Notes under the pieces: generated by a model | The model's input: only the letters and a program-made list of their open reading frames with translations | Database searches by the model: none | Told to the model about the DNA's origin: nothing | Shown here: positions 49,568-61,802 of the stretch, piece by piece | Layout: every line of letters begins with the position of its first letter | Position numbering within the stretch: position 1 is the first letter of the stretch | NCBI GenBank assembly: GCA_009733575.1 | Contig: ML769621.1 | Coordinates: 41,622-105,621, forward strand | Reading direction: 5' to 3' | DNA length: 64,000 nt | Source of the DNA: Gymnopus androsaceus JB14 | Lineage: Eukaryota; Basidiomycota; Agaricomycetes; Agaricales; Omphalotaceae | Program-made: the position numbers and the translations under genes

Positions 49568-51785
49568 GTATGAAGGAGGGGTCTAATCCTCGTTTAGATC
49601 TGGTCACTAGAAAGATAGAGAAAGGGAACCTCCAGACTCAGCTTCGACATATGTTCTGAGTCGATTGACAAACGCACCTGAGGTTATCGAGAGACGGAAA
49701 CAATGTGGGTTTGAATGTTGATTCTGAATACCAACCTGTGAACTGTGTCGGGGTTTAAGTACTCGAAAGATAGCGGCCACTATGTGGAATTCGGTGGAAG
49801 TAAAGCGCAACAATTTCCCAATGAATGATATGACATACATGTACGAGAAGACAGGAGGAACGAAACGAATGAACAGATGACGGATCGAGAATGGGAATTG
49901 AAAGCAAAGCAAAGGATTACGTCCGGTTCACTGCCACGACGCAGACTCAAGTGGCCGAAATAATAAATCATATCTGCGCATAGGGAAAGGTTATCTCACC
50001 TTATATGTACGTTGGATGATAACATGCCAACGCTAAGTGGATGTACTACATGTAGCATGTAGAGCATAAAAATAGGAAATCAGAACAATAGGTACAGGAA
50101 CACAAACAGTAAAAAGCTGCGAAATATCAAGCGAATCAAGTACTCACCGGGGATTGATATGAGAATGGAGGATTAGGATTTTGCAGACATGGATGGAACA
50201 TACAAAGCGAGATTGGCCCGGACAGCTTCTGGTGCGTCATTACAATGCGAGTTATCTGTACAGCGTGGATCCCGATTCCCGAAAGGATGATTTACAGCGG
50301 GGTAACAAGATAGGAGTTGTTAGGTCATCTTACTGAGGCGTGTCTGAGCCACTTGCTAAACTACAGAAGAATAGCCATTGGATGATGCGGATCTTGGTAT
50401 TGGCCCGGGGATCGGTTTGATTATACGAGCTCCTGGAGCTGGAGACTGAGTGGTACACTAGACATGGTCTATCCGGGGAGGAAATGGAATGAATTATCTT
50501 CATCCGAAACTAGTATACTTGGCGGCAGTAAGATTGGCGGGAATCCAAATCCACCTCGTAATAGCAGTACCGAATATTACCTTCGTCCCTTCTCCACCCA
50601 GTTGACAGAGATCGACATGGTTTGGTGAAGTTTTGGCTATGATTGTAGATGTTGGTGAGGAGTAGAGGTTCCACCCAGCATCTATCTACACGTCGACGTT
50701 GCAAACACGCTTGCGTATCACGTAAATATAAGCGCTTCATGGGCGCTTCGGCCATCGTCTCAGTTGAGCACTCGCCTTGGACAAAATTAGCACTGTCAGT
50801 CTGCCATTCCCGACTTCCTCATAAATAATAAGACATATGGACCGGTATCGTAAGAAGTCGTAAGTACTAAGCACCTCCCTTACGAGTTTTTGAATGACAT
50901 CACCCAATACCTATTACCAACTTAATCCACGAATTAAAAACTACCGAACGATTCTGCTGAGTGCTCCCCCTGACCCAGTAAATCTCCTCTCCTAGTGATT
51001 ACACATACCTCTTCCTCTTTTCATAACTCTGCTTTCTACGACAACGATAACATCAATGACATCAACACCGTCCTATAACCATAGCGCGTGTTTCATTGCT
51101 AACCCCCGACCCTCTCTTCTACCTGTCGTTGCGGTTGCGCTGCGGCCTGTCTCGACCCCACGATCCTCCCATCCGTTGTCATTTCACCCCTCTGTACTGC
51201 CGCTATTCTATCATACCATACGGCGGCGATACCAACAAAACCATTTACTCACTAGACAACTATAATGGAAGAAAGAAAAATTGTTGTACACATGCTACCA
51301 GTCTGTCACTAAACATATAATATGTACCAATCCCTCCCGTTCCCGCTTTCACTTTCACCCTCCCATTCTCCTACGTTGAATCATGGAGCGCCTTCCCCAT
51401 CTGCAGTTACGCTCGATCCCGACCCAGCTCCAGTTACTATACACACTCTCCTCTTCATTCCGCTGCCCTGTATCACTCCCCCTTAAAGCGGCTCCTCCTG
51501 CGACTCAAGTGCATTGCCTGGGGAATTTGAGCGTGAATGGGAAATCGGGGGGAGCGAGAGCGCCTTGTTGAAGACACTCCGACCCATTGCGACTGGCGGA
51601 ATGGCCGTCGACAGCGGAAACTCCATCTACGTTCATCCCCTTTGCACTGAGCCTTCCGCTAATTCCACCGTATCCATCATCAGTGGTTGTCTTGGGATGG
51701 AGAAGGATAACAAGTAATGTTATCGCTGCCGGCACCATACGCGTTCGAGGTGATATTCATCATACGTGGCCCCAAGACCAATGCT
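49568..51785. other. Intergenic, no confident gene
   Basis: Promoter side of the F-box-like gene. Short ORFs on both strands without domain or splice support. Confidence 0.4.
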
Positions 51786-52100
51786 TTAGGGGCATAAGGG
51801 AACAGTATATCGTCGAGATTTCTTGGCCGGGGATGGCGATGAAGAGCCGGAGAAGTCCCTCCCAGTCCCATCATTCTCCTTCCTCTTCCTTTTCATCGAC
51901 ACCGGCATCGTCCGAGGTTCAGCTGCAGAAACAGATAGGTCCGCATCGTCGTCGTTCTCATCGTTCTCCTTCAGCTCCGACGTGCTCGGCGTGGACAACG
52001 ACCCTGATCGACGCTTCATTTCCGTAGACTGAGGCCAAAACTCAGATCTCGGGGGATAATATTCAGATAAAAGAGACGGGACTAGAAATTTATGAGGCAT
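51786..52100 (-). CDS. Uncharacterised ORF with basic nuclear-type motifs
   Basis: 104 codons; acidic block NDENDDDAD and basic clusters KRKRKEN and SPAKKSRRY suggest a nuclear, phosphorylatable, disordered protein. No domain recognised. Could be an exon of a longer gene in tandem with the one ending at 52342; I found no frame-keeping splice between them. Confidence 0.3.
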   Translation of the reverse strand: MPHKFLVPSLLSEYYPPRSEFWPQSTEMKRRSGSLSTPSTSELKENDENDDDADLSVSAAEPRTMPVSMKRKRKENDGTGRDFSGSSSPSPAKKSRRYTVPLCP

Positions 52101-52341
52101 CTGCGGCTGAAGGCCTGGGCGAAGTGTATCGGCCAGGTCGAAGAGACGTGCTGTCGTAGGAGACGCAGTTATCGTCTAGGAGTGAGATGGAGAGTCGGAT
52201 ACCAGCGGTGACGTTGAAGAAGAGTGTCGACCGCGGGAGGTACAAGTAAAGCCTGCGGTAATGGAATATCTGCTGTCGGCGAGTCGGGGGCGGGGGATGA
52301 GACTAGTGCAGCCATTCAGTGGAGAGGACGGTGCACAACGG

Positions 52342-53337
52342 TCATCCAGACCGGTTGAGATGCGAAGTTGTTGTGGGAACCGTGGTGTTGGTAGAAAGAA
52401 CACCATTGAAGCCGTAATCGGAGGACGACAGTCGAAGAGGAGATGAGGAGGGAGAGATAGACGAGCAATCCTGATCCTCGTCAACTTCAAGCTCTTGCTT
52501 CCGCTCCTCCGCCATGTACGAGTTGTGGAGACAATAAGCATCCAGTTCCGGTTCCTCTGAGACTGGATTGACGGAGGATGAAGGTTCAATATCATCGCCA
52601 TCGCTAGTGAGAAAAATGGATAAATAGTTACATTCAGTCGCCCACTAGCGAACATCCTGATATTCACCTGGTGCTCGTAGCAGAGCATGGACTACTTGCA
52701 GAACATAATTTCGAGCCAGATTCCTGGCTACTACTAGTTAAAAAAAGCCATTAGTCATGTATTTCTTCAATATCGGTGATAATACACACCTTATGCTAGT
52801 ACCAGAATCCGAACCTTCATTCTCTGTATCCGTTTGCGTTTGCGTACTAGTAACAGAATCATCCTCTTCCGAGCTGTCTGCATGACGAAGCGGTCAGATG
52901 TAAACATTCGAAAAGTAGCAGGAACAAGCGAACCTGAAGGAGACAGTATAGATAGGCCCAACTCCGGACCCTCCTCCTTCTGAGCTCTGGCATTGACTTT
53001 TGACCATATGATCTCTTGCAGGAGGGATGGGTATTTCGATTTGTATTGAGATTCGGTGGGGTCACTGATACTGGAGCTAGGAGGAAGGAATCAGCCAAGT
53101 CGATGATAGATAATAAGAGTCTATGCATGTACCTTGACTCCGTCAAGTCCTCCTCATCATTTCTGTCACGGCGGATATTATCTTCAAAAATTGGACGGAG
53201 ATCTGACGTCGTACGTCTGAGGATTTATCACCGTGTTAGGCACGAAAAAGAAAGATTATGGGACAACCTGACCTAGATTCTCTGACGACGGAGACCGTAG
53301 ATTGAATAGTTTCGGACGCGTCGTTGCGCATGCGCAT
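52342..53337 (-). CDS. Acidic Ser-rich protein, six exons, 235 aa
   Basis: Six exons (53273-53337, 53133-53216, 52934-53076, 52790-52877, 52668-52733, 52342-52603) join through five introns of 56-64 nt with no frame break, which is strong evidence for a real gene although each exon is short. The protein has a YPSLLQEIIWSKVNARAQ helix, then SDSSEEDDSV and DTENEGSDSG acidic-serine stretches resembling casein-kinase sites, and a second acidic patch ELEVDEDQDC. One donor is GTCAGG, less usual. No family recognised; probably intracellular and largely disordered. Confidence 0.55.
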
Positions 53338-55863
53338 TTCTTGCACAGATCTCGAGGTCAGGGTCAATACGTTGGTTATGTTGAGATATAATTCAGTCGT
53401 CGCTGACGCTGAGGGAGAAAGGAAGGGAAACTATTTAAGAAAAGAGGAAGATGAACGCGGAAAGAATAATCGCACCAAGATTATTTCGACTTTTTATAGA
53501 CGTAGCCAGCTCGCCACTCAAGGCCATCGAGGACCCAGAGAGACAAAGAAGCCATTGTCATAAGTGAGCAGCAACGCTCTATATACAGCACTGGCACAGA
53601 TATGGAGAACTGTGCTTGACAAAGATTTCTTTGTTTGCGGATGTGAAGAGAAAGAGAGCAGGACGGTGACGCACAGATGGTCAGTTGACCATATCGAGGT
53701 GCTTTGTTCTCGTGTTAAGAATCTATTCCTAGTTGTTCAGAGAAACCAGTTGCGGAATTCGTATTCGTTCGCCTTCGCTGTAGAGCAACTAGTCGAATAA
53801 GCAGAAATTCGCTGGAAATGAGATCTAGATGGCGTAACAAAGATAAGCTAACATTTCATCCTACAAGCATCTCTTAGAGCTTCCGTCTTGGAATGGCTGC
53901 CTACGGTTGTCGGTTGTCGTGGTCTAGAATGAGAAACACTGGCAGCGGGCCGCGCTCGATCTGGATTAGCGCTCATGCTTCGATATTATCTACACACATC
54001 TCTCTTCGCCGCTCTCGGACGTACTTGACCTCTCATCAGCACACAGCTGTAAATCCTGTTTGGAACCTGCTTTGTGCTCTCTTCGCAGTTTTCCTTCTTC
54101 GGTCTTAGCCTTTCGACTTCAAAATTGACAATGAATGGGCGATCTCCGAATGTTCAAGCTCAGCATACATATTACTCCGTTTGACCTCCTGTGGCTAAAT
54201 AACTTGAAGCAAATTTGGAACGGTCAACGTAGCTATGCACTCCAACGCGTCCCGCAATGGTTGAAACGATTGTTATGTAGCCAGTGTTCGGCCGGGTTCT
54301 CTCTCTAACCGCACGAATTATTGGGAACGGTCTCATATACCGGGGCCCTCCGATTCAAGCAACTGCTCCACTGATTCTTGTTGGAGCTATGGAGAGACAG
54401 ATTCAGCGGGTGTAGCGGGAATAATTATCTACAGCCGGATTTGGGATTCATAATAATTGGTAAGCTTGGAAGTACTGCCAAGGCAGAAAGCTAACCGCCG
54501 TCGTAGAATACGGTAGCGAGACCTCTGATTCTTTCAACCTTTACTGCTTCTTCTAGCGAGCAAATCTGGCGAAGTTACTTTTTAGCTTAAGAATTTTAAC
54601 TGGTAAATTTGCATTGGTCGAGTTGCCAAACGGACTTTAGCTCCAATCGTTCTCCTCAATGAACTAGGCCCCTCCAATCGGTAAGGATATGCTTCTCGCG
54701 AATTGTTCCCGACAATGTCCATCATTCATTATTGCAGCTGCCAGCCGCCAGCGTACCGCAAATGTAGACGTCAATTCCAAAATTTTATTATTCAAGTGGG
54801 GATCGCCGACACGGCCATGTCCATTGCGGACAGCATTCTACTCAAAGGCTTTTATGGCTCCAGATCGAAACATGTGCTGCTTTGCGGTTTCTTGGTACAT
54901 CGGGTGACCCTTTGCAATGCATTTTCGAATGGTATAAAATAATTCAGAACTTGGATGGTGAGTTCCGCTCCCTTCTTACCATTGGTGGTGGAGATAACGG
55001 TGTGGGTATGGACAACCCAGCCACGCGCCTCTTGAAGTTAACACAGCTGTTGAGTATTCCTATTATATTCCAAACAAGGCGAAACTGCTGATTAGCCGTT
55101 CGTTCGTAGGATAGTAATGATGCTGGTGCGAACGAGCTTCGAACCTGAGGATAATCATTTTCTTGCTTACTCTGTTCCATGTGGCTTTGACTGAATAGCA
55201 TTTTTTCGCTGGCTTCTTCTTTTCTGGGCACTCTCGCCCAATTAAAACCACGTTAGCAGGGAAGCTATCACCGACTTCCTTGATGAACTGCAGAAAATCT
55301 TGGGAATTACCCGTGATACCCACTCCAAATGAATAACAATTGGACCTGTTTCAGGTGGCCTATCTTATACATGTCAATCCCCAACTACTCTCAACGTCTC
55401 CAGGGTACACTAGAAGCCTGTCGTTCCGGTCACTCGTGGAGACTGAACAGGAACAAATGAAGTACGCAGTGAATGCTCTATTTTATCTTCTTGACATCGA
55501 CATACTTTTCAGATACAACTTGTCACAATACATGATTAGAGAAACCATGCTTATATCTGTGGTCTTCTCCACAACGCGGAGCCGAAGCATCTCTGCGATA
55601 TAATTGGTTCTTTGCCGCCCGACTTTTACTTGGCTGAAGCTTTGTTTGTCCTGAGAAAGATTGCCATCTGTCTTCTGCCGTCTGTCTTCAATATATCGGC
55701 TCGGTTGGTTCTTTTCCTGCGGGTATCGTGGGGCCAATAGGAGTAACATCCTCTGCTTCTTTGGAGTTTGATATGTATGACGCTTTGAGCTATTGAAAAT
55801 CTAATCTGATACAAATACAGGAGCTCGCTCATACTACATTCAGCATTTATCCCTTATCGACCC
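53338..55863. other. Intergenic, no confident gene
   Basis: Short ORFs on both strands. A minus ORF starting at 55323 (MGITGNSQDFLQFIKEVGDS) looks protein-like but could not be extended. Confidence 0.4.
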
Positions 55864-57064
55864 ATGTCTACAAACGCTGCCGCCAAGCAACAGAGAGCTC
55901 AGCCTCCTTCCAGAACTCAACCTCCAACTGAGGGCAACGATGGAAAAAGGTATAGCTCTAGCATTCACCGTATTACAGCGTCATGCTCATTGTTGTGGCT
56001 AGAAGAAGAAATAGAGCGATACTATCTTGTCTTAGCTGCCACGGATCCAAACGAATGGTCAGCCACAAAAGCGGAGTAGATCGAACTGAAAAACTGACCG
56101 TTTGACAGTGTGATAGAAAGCGACCTACTTGCGCTCGTTGCACCGAACTAGGGCTGGTAAATTTATCTCGAATTGATTTAGTTTGACTGAAGTTAATAAA
56201 ATGCCTTTAGTATTGCGTATACGAAGTTGATGATCCCAATCAACGTCTCAACACACAAGACAGAGGCTCCAGGCTACTCAAAAGAGTGGCAGAGCTGGAA
56301 GGAGAGATCGAGGAAGTAAGTACGCGCAGAGTTTTATTATATATAGCTAACAAACTTTCACATAGTTAAAGAACAAAAAACGTCAATCGCAACGCTTATC
56401 CGAGTTCTCTGGACAATGTGGTGACCAGACAAATATATATATCTCTCATCCTTCCTCCCCGGCGTCTTCTTTGGGAGATTTATCAGCCTTCCAGGCACTC
56501 ATCTCACCTTCTATGCGCGCGTCTTCTATCCCACCTTCGAATGTTGGGATTAACGATGCGTCCGCCGGCACCGAGCTCACTGACTCTGAACTGAGTTCCA
56601 TTCTTGGACAGAATCCCCTTTCTATAGGGTTCTCGGAGAACAATGTCGAGATGCACAACCGATTGAATACCATCTCCGCAACGAACTCTTCCCAGCATAA
56701 TGACATGCAACCTTGCAACTGTATTGAGGAAGCCTCCAACTATCAAACAATGCTCGAACTCTCCTTGCGCCTCCGCAAAGCAGCTGGGATCTTGAAACAA
56801 TATCCTCTCCATCAGGCCGGGAGATACTGTCTCCTTCATCAAACCCTTGTGGAATTAGATACTATAACGACGTAGGTTCTTATTGTACTTTTTTAGAATT
56901 GCCTTACTCATACATTGAATGTTAGGGAGACTCTCTCGTCTGTTGATTCGCCTCATCCCAGGATGCCATCCTACAGCAAATCGCCAGCTCTGCACTCATC
57001 TTTTTCAACAACATCTCCTGCCTTCCGTGCATCCAACTTCTCGTTTGGATCACTGGATTACTAG
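55864..57064 (+). CDS. Zn2Cys6 transcription factor, 312 aa
   Basis: Six exons (55864-55949, 56003-56057, 56109-56156, 56211-56315, 56366-56871, 56926-57064) give 312 aa without frame loss. The Zn2Cys6 cluster is assembled from three exons: CLSCHGSKRM, then CDRKRPTCARCTELGL, then YC, preceded by a basic run GKRRRNRA. A linker and a coiled coil, RLLKRVAELEGEIEELKN, follow, as in Gal4-type dimerising factors. The C-terminal two thirds are Ser/Pro-rich, with CNCIEE and a helical segment; no middle-homology domain. Donor GTCAGC of exon 2 is unusual but kept in the duplicate at 57657. Role: DNA-binding regulator; target unknown. The acidic Ser-rich gene and the truncated duplicate flank it. Confidence 0.85.
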
Positions 57065-57184
57065 TCTAGGAAACGACTCGTTGATGTCCTGGTGACATCG
57101 TACTAGGGGGTAAAATCACGAATACCTGTATTGATATGAATTTGGCTCGGTTTGTATAATAGTGTACTACATTAAATGTTCGTA

Positions 57185-57615
57185 ATGGTAAAGTAACTTG
57201 TGAGAGATACATACATTTGGTAAAAATTCGGCCAGCTAGTACGTCCGGTGCGGAAGTACTCGCTCCAAACATTGAAAGGTTTTGTTAACATTCCGAAGCT
57301 TTCGGACGTTCTGACTTCTGGGCGCAGCTGGATGGCTGAGATGATCGGAAAAGGGGGATAAGACTTAACCCCTACCACTCACTTTCCTAGAGTTCAGTCA
57401 AAAAATAGATATTCCGCAATAAGGAACGCAATGTTCTTTGTCCGAACCAGTCCGCGGAGTGGTTCGAACACGCGACTTCAAGGGTAGGGCCATCGCCACT
57501 CTACCACTGAGTTACGCGGACGTGGTTGTGAGACTAAGTTTTATCAGAGCCAGTCGGAATGGTGTATTGTATCGAGTCATAACAGGTCATAATCAAGTCC
57601 CATAGAAATACAGGA
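57185..57615. repeat. Duplicated segment, copy 1 (uninterrupted)
   Basis: Matches 61475-61800, 62575-62614 and 63832-63893 in order (for example GAGAGATACATACATTTGGT). It serves as the empty-site reference for three insertions in copy 2. Contains the tRNA-like sequence. Confidence 0.85.
57449..57521 (-). tRNA. tRNA-like sequence, probably a relic or SINE head
   Basis: On the minus strand, a perfect 7-bp acceptor stem (GTCCGCG with CGCGGAC), a D-arm-like ACTC-AGTGGTA-GAGT (A box) and a T-arm with TTCGAAC loop (B box, 4 of 5 pairs) in 73 nt. The anticodon arm does not fold and no anticodon can be assigned. A degraded copy lies at about 61720-61800 in the duplicated repeat, split by an insertion. 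Confidence 0.4.
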
Positions 57616-57656
57616 GCTCACTCATGCTACATTCAACATTTACCCCTTATCGACCC

Positions 57657-58172
57657 ATGTCTACAAACACTGCCGCCAAGCAACAAAGAGCTCAGCCTCC
57701 TTCCAGAACTCAGCCTTCAACTAAGGGCCACGATGGAAAAAGGTATAGCTATAGAATTCACCGTATTACGATGTCATGCTCATTGTTGTGCCAGAAGAAG
57801 AAATAGAGCGATACTATCGTGTCTTAGCTGCCATGGATCCAAACGAATGGTCAGCCACCAAAGCGTAGTAGACCGACCTGAAAAACTGACCGTTTGACAG
57901 TGTGATAGAAAAAGACCTACTTGCGCTCGTTGCACCGAGCTAGGGCTGGTAAATTTATTTCGAATTCATTTATTTTGACTCAAGTTGATGATAATCCCTG
58001 TAGTTTTGCATATACGAAGTTGATGATCCCAATCAACGTCTCAACACGCAAGACAGAAGCTCTAGGCTACTCAAAAGAGCGGCAGAGCTGGAAGGAGAGA
58101 TCGAGGAAGTAAGTACATGCAGAGTTTTATTATATATAGCTGACATAGTTGAAGAACATAGGTTCGTTTTGA
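57657..58172 (+). pseudogene. Truncated duplicate of the Zn2Cys6 gene
   Basis: Repeats the 5' flank and the first four exons of the gene at 55864. The zinc cluster is intact (CLSCHGSKRM, CDRKRPTCARC), but the frame ends shortly after the coiled coil (LKNIGSF, stop at 58170-58172), where homology to the parent stops. If expressed, it would be a roughly 100-aa DNA-binding and dimerisation module without activation region, a possible dominant-negative; this is inference. Confidence 0.75.
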
Positions 58173-58772
58173 GCCCTTCGGTCCCGGCCCGGAACGCCAT
58201 AGGCTAACCATCACTAGAAGGGGCTTGCCGCAACGCCGGGAGTCTTCTTGAGTTCATGGAACTTGCGATCTCAGACCGAATCTCTTACTTTGAGAGAAAA
58301 AGCTGTAACTTAGAAGGTGCTAAAGAGGAACGTGTACATACTTATGAGGAGAAGATACAATATTGCAATAAAATTTGCATGTTCAATTACACATTCCAGG
58401 AAATTGAAGCTCAACTTATACTTAACTTATACCATTCATAAAATATGTCCAGCTCATTCCAGGGACAAATGGACTGGGAGATATATTACATAGGATCTAT
58501 ATCATAATCTGGTATGCTCAGGGAAAAGATTCCAATGTGTTAAAGAGCGTAGAAATGCTTTGACGAGAGTGATCAAGTTTTCTAAGCACCACCATCACTG
58601 TGACTATTGCCATCAGGCACCCATTGACTCGCAGGGCCAGTTCTGTTCATCTATTTCAAATAGACAGTTTTTGTTGCGAAACTCTGTCCCTAGCTGTGAA
58701 CCTTATAAAACTATTATGGCTGGAATTTTAGTGTTCCATTGAGTCAGAATATCAGTATTATAGGTATGTAAA
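58173..58772. other. No gene recognised
   Basis: Follows the duplication breakpoint; short ORFs only. Confidence 0.4.
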
Positions 58773-58780
58773 TAAGAAAT

Positions 58781-59223
58781 TAGTCATGGGCAAGAATCAT
58801 GAATCATCAAGGATACTCTAGTCATGATCCTAGGAAATGATTCTAGGATAGAGTCATACTACAAAAAAAAGGATCATGACTCTACTCTGGAGTAGAGTTA
58901 GAATCACCTGGTTTGGGACCTAGGATACTCTAGCAAGGATACTCTTCAATACTTGCTATGTGTTGTATATGATATATTGTTAGTGAAATGTGTCTGAAAC
59001 ATCAATATTGCTAATGCTGAAGGTTGTATACTAATATTTAATACATCTAATAGAACACTTAACAGGTTATTCAATGTTTACTCTAGAGTATCCTTGGATT
59101 GATTTGACTCTTGACTCTAGGTGATTCTACTCATGGCTAGAGTTAAGATCATGGGTTTTGGAGTAAGAGTATCCTAGCAAAGAGTCAAGAGTCAGATAGA
59201 GTCATGATTCTTGCCCATGACTA
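58781..59223. mobile_element. hAT-like MITE, 443 bp, perfect 8-bp duplication
   Basis: Ends TAGTCATGGGCAAGAATCAT and complement; TAAGAAAT at 58773-58780 and 59224-59231. Interior full of GGATACTCTAG and GACTCTA words in both orientations. Confidence 0.92.
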
Positions 59224-59322
59224 TAAGAAATACATGCACAAGATGAGATATTTGTTGAAGATGGTCCAAAACAACAAAATTGGCGACGTTGATGTAAGTT
59301 CTGCACAAGTGTTTCTCAGAGT

Positions 59323-60684
59323 TAATGATGGACATGAGTCCAGATCCGGAACAGGTACCTGCAGGTATACCCGTGGGAATACCCACAGGCAAATACCCAC
59401 GGATCCCGCTACCTGTTTCCCATGGATCCGGCCCAGGTCACAGGTCAGCCTTCAGTAGTTTTTCATGACCTGCAGGTACCTGTGGATCCGGTAAATAAAA
59501 ATTTTGCTAGACTTAAATGGTAGCTTGAATGAAGTAAGCCTCAATCTCAAGGCTAATATGCAAATAACTGCTTGTCAGTCAGGGAGAAAGGGTGAATGTG
59601 CTAGTGCATCACACTTTGTATCATATATACTATGCTGTTTAGAGTTCCATAAGCCTTAGGACTAATATTAGCACATACTGAATAGAATTGCTGTTAGTAG
59701 AATTAACATTAGTAAATTAGTGCTTAAATACTAATGTAACTGGTGTTTTATTATAATAACACTAACTCTACTATTAATTTATTGATACTAATATCAGTAC
59801 TGGTGCTAGTTATTGGTATTATTAGTATGCTGATACTGGATTAGTACTGATAACTAAGTACCAGTGATACAACACAATTATTAGTACTCAATGTAACTTA
59901 GAAAGAATACTAGAACTGTATTAATTGGCACTTTATTCACTTGTAGACTGACAATAAATGTTTCATTGCAGTTGTTGGACACTTTGTGCAACATAATATA
60001 TTTTTTTCACTTGTAATACATTATTTGTATTTAAGTTAAATACAGGTAAGGTAGGTGTCAGGTGCAAGCGGGTACATCACATGCCTGGGCACTTCCATAG
60101 CAAAATCCATCAAAAATGTATCAGAAAATCACCAAGACTCAAGATTCAAAATATGGCTTCAAGGAGTCCTCTGTTTAGATCATCGGAAGGAATCCTTGGG
60201 GCTGGATTTCTAAAATGAAGACAAGTCAATTTTTTGATACATTTTCTTGTATTTTTGCTATGGAAGCACCCAGGCATGTGATGTACCCGCTTGTGCCTGA
60301 CACCTACCTTATCAGCAGGTATACCTGCAAGTACCTGTCTTCCAGGTCAGCAGTGAGCACAGGGACCTGTTTCCCATGGATCCAGGGCAGGTCCATCAGG
60401 AAAAATAGTCTGGGCCCAGGATGACCCCAGGTCACTTAAGCAGCCTGAGAATACCCTCAGAATTCCTAGGAGGCTTAGGAGGCTTAGGAAGCCTAGGAAG
60501 CCTAGGTTACCTGAGGTGTCCAAAATTCTTTCATTATTCCTAGGTGGCCTAGGCTGCCTAATCGACCTGGGGTCATCCTGGGCCCAGACCATTTTTCCTG
60601 ATGTCACAGGTCACCCTTTTTAGGTTGCAGGTACCTGTCTGGAGGATCCAGGTTGACCTGGATCTGGACTTGTGTCCATCACTA
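59323..60684. mobile_element. hAT-like element, 1362 bp, degenerate duplication, hosts a nested element
   Basis: Ends TAATGATGGACATGAGTCCA and complement of TAGTGATGGACACAAGTCCA; flanks CTCAGAGT and CTTGGAGT (6 of 8). Subterminal CAGGTACCTG palindromes. Contains the CATCAG-family element at 60394-60603. No coding capacity recognised. Confidence 0.72.
60394..60603. mobile_element. CATCAG-family foldback element (210 bp)
   Basis: Arms begin CATCAGGAAAAATAGTCTGG and CATCAGGAAAAATGGTCTGG and pair for about 40 bp perfectly, then loosely. TC at 60392-60393 and 60604-60605. Internal TAGGAGGCTTAGGA words resemble the 22811 satellite. Confidence 0.88.
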
Positions 60685-61323
60685 CTTGGAGTAGATCCAG
60701 AAGATATTGCAGATGTTCTCTAGCTGAAATTGGCATTAAATATCAAACAGGAGAGCTTTAGAGCAAGAAAAACTGAATATTGCTTCTGAAATCACCAAAA
60801 ATCCAAGATGAAAAAGTGACTTAAGATGAAGGGAATAGACATACTAAAGTATTAAAAAGTTATATCCACCATTGAAACAATCCTTTATTGCCTTGGGAGT
60901 GACTATTGTGCTCTTCACCACCAAAAATTGCCAGTAATTGGGCTGGAAAGCACTTATTTACCTTGAATTTACATGTATAAGTAGACTTACCATTATCCAA
61001 AAAAATAGGATGAATCATTGAGACACAATGTTTGCACTCAATGGTACCTGGATTTGAGATAACAGCACAAGATTGCTGCAGCAAGCAATCTTGTGAGCCA
61101 TATTCATGAGTAAGAATTATCAACACACCTGATATTACCTTATTATGGTCCATATCAAGGAGAAGAGGGAGGGGACAAGCTATTCACGCAGAGGTAGTGG
61201 TGGGGAGAAATCAAAATTTCACTAAGTTCAACACATCAAAATGTGACTTGGTTGTTTGGTACCAGCCATTCTCCAAACTTGCTCCTGCAGGTCAGCAAGT
61301 ATTTATGTTCATAATGAGTAAAG
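60685..61323. other. No gene recognised
   Basis: Short ORFs only. Confidence 0.4.
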
Positions 61324-61325
61324 TA

Positions 61326-61472
61326 CTGTACCATTTGGATTGAGAGTTCTGTCATCTATCACCCTCAAAAATCAGAGTGTGGTTTTAATTTTTTCTCAAT
61401 TTTCTGGATTTGTTTTATATTTATTTTGTCAAAAATTTCAGAATCAATGAACTCTCAATTGGAATGGTACAG
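61326..61472. mobile_element. 147-bp MITE with TA duplication and sequenced empty site
   Basis: Ends CTGTACCATTTGGATTGAGA and complement CTGTACCATTCCAATTGAGA. TA at 61324-61325 and 61473-61474. Copy 1 of the surrounding repeat has the uninterrupted site GTAAAGTAACTTGTGAG (about 57189). Confidence 0.9.
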
Positions 61473-61802
61473 TACCTTGTGAGAGATACATACATTTGGT
61501 AAATTCAGCCAACCAGTATATGGAAGTACTTGCTCCAAATACTCAAAGGTTTTACTAACATTCCAAAGCTCTGGACATTCTGACTTCTGGGTGCAACTGG
61601 ATGGTTGAGATGTTGAGAAAAGAGGACTTAATCCTTCTGCTCACTTTCTTAGAGTTCAGTCAAAAAAGAAATACTCCGCAGTCGGCTAGCACAATGAAGT
61701 TCTTTGTCCAAACCAGTCCGCGGTGTGGTTTGAATACACAACTTCAAGATTATTTTATGGGAAGGGCCACTGCAATCTCACACTCTACCTCTGAATTGTG
61801 CT

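Noticed and set aside
57449..57521. A functional tRNA gene with a small intron
   Set aside because: No placement of the anticodon stem pairs properly, and fungal tRNA introns sit after position 37, which does not fit here.
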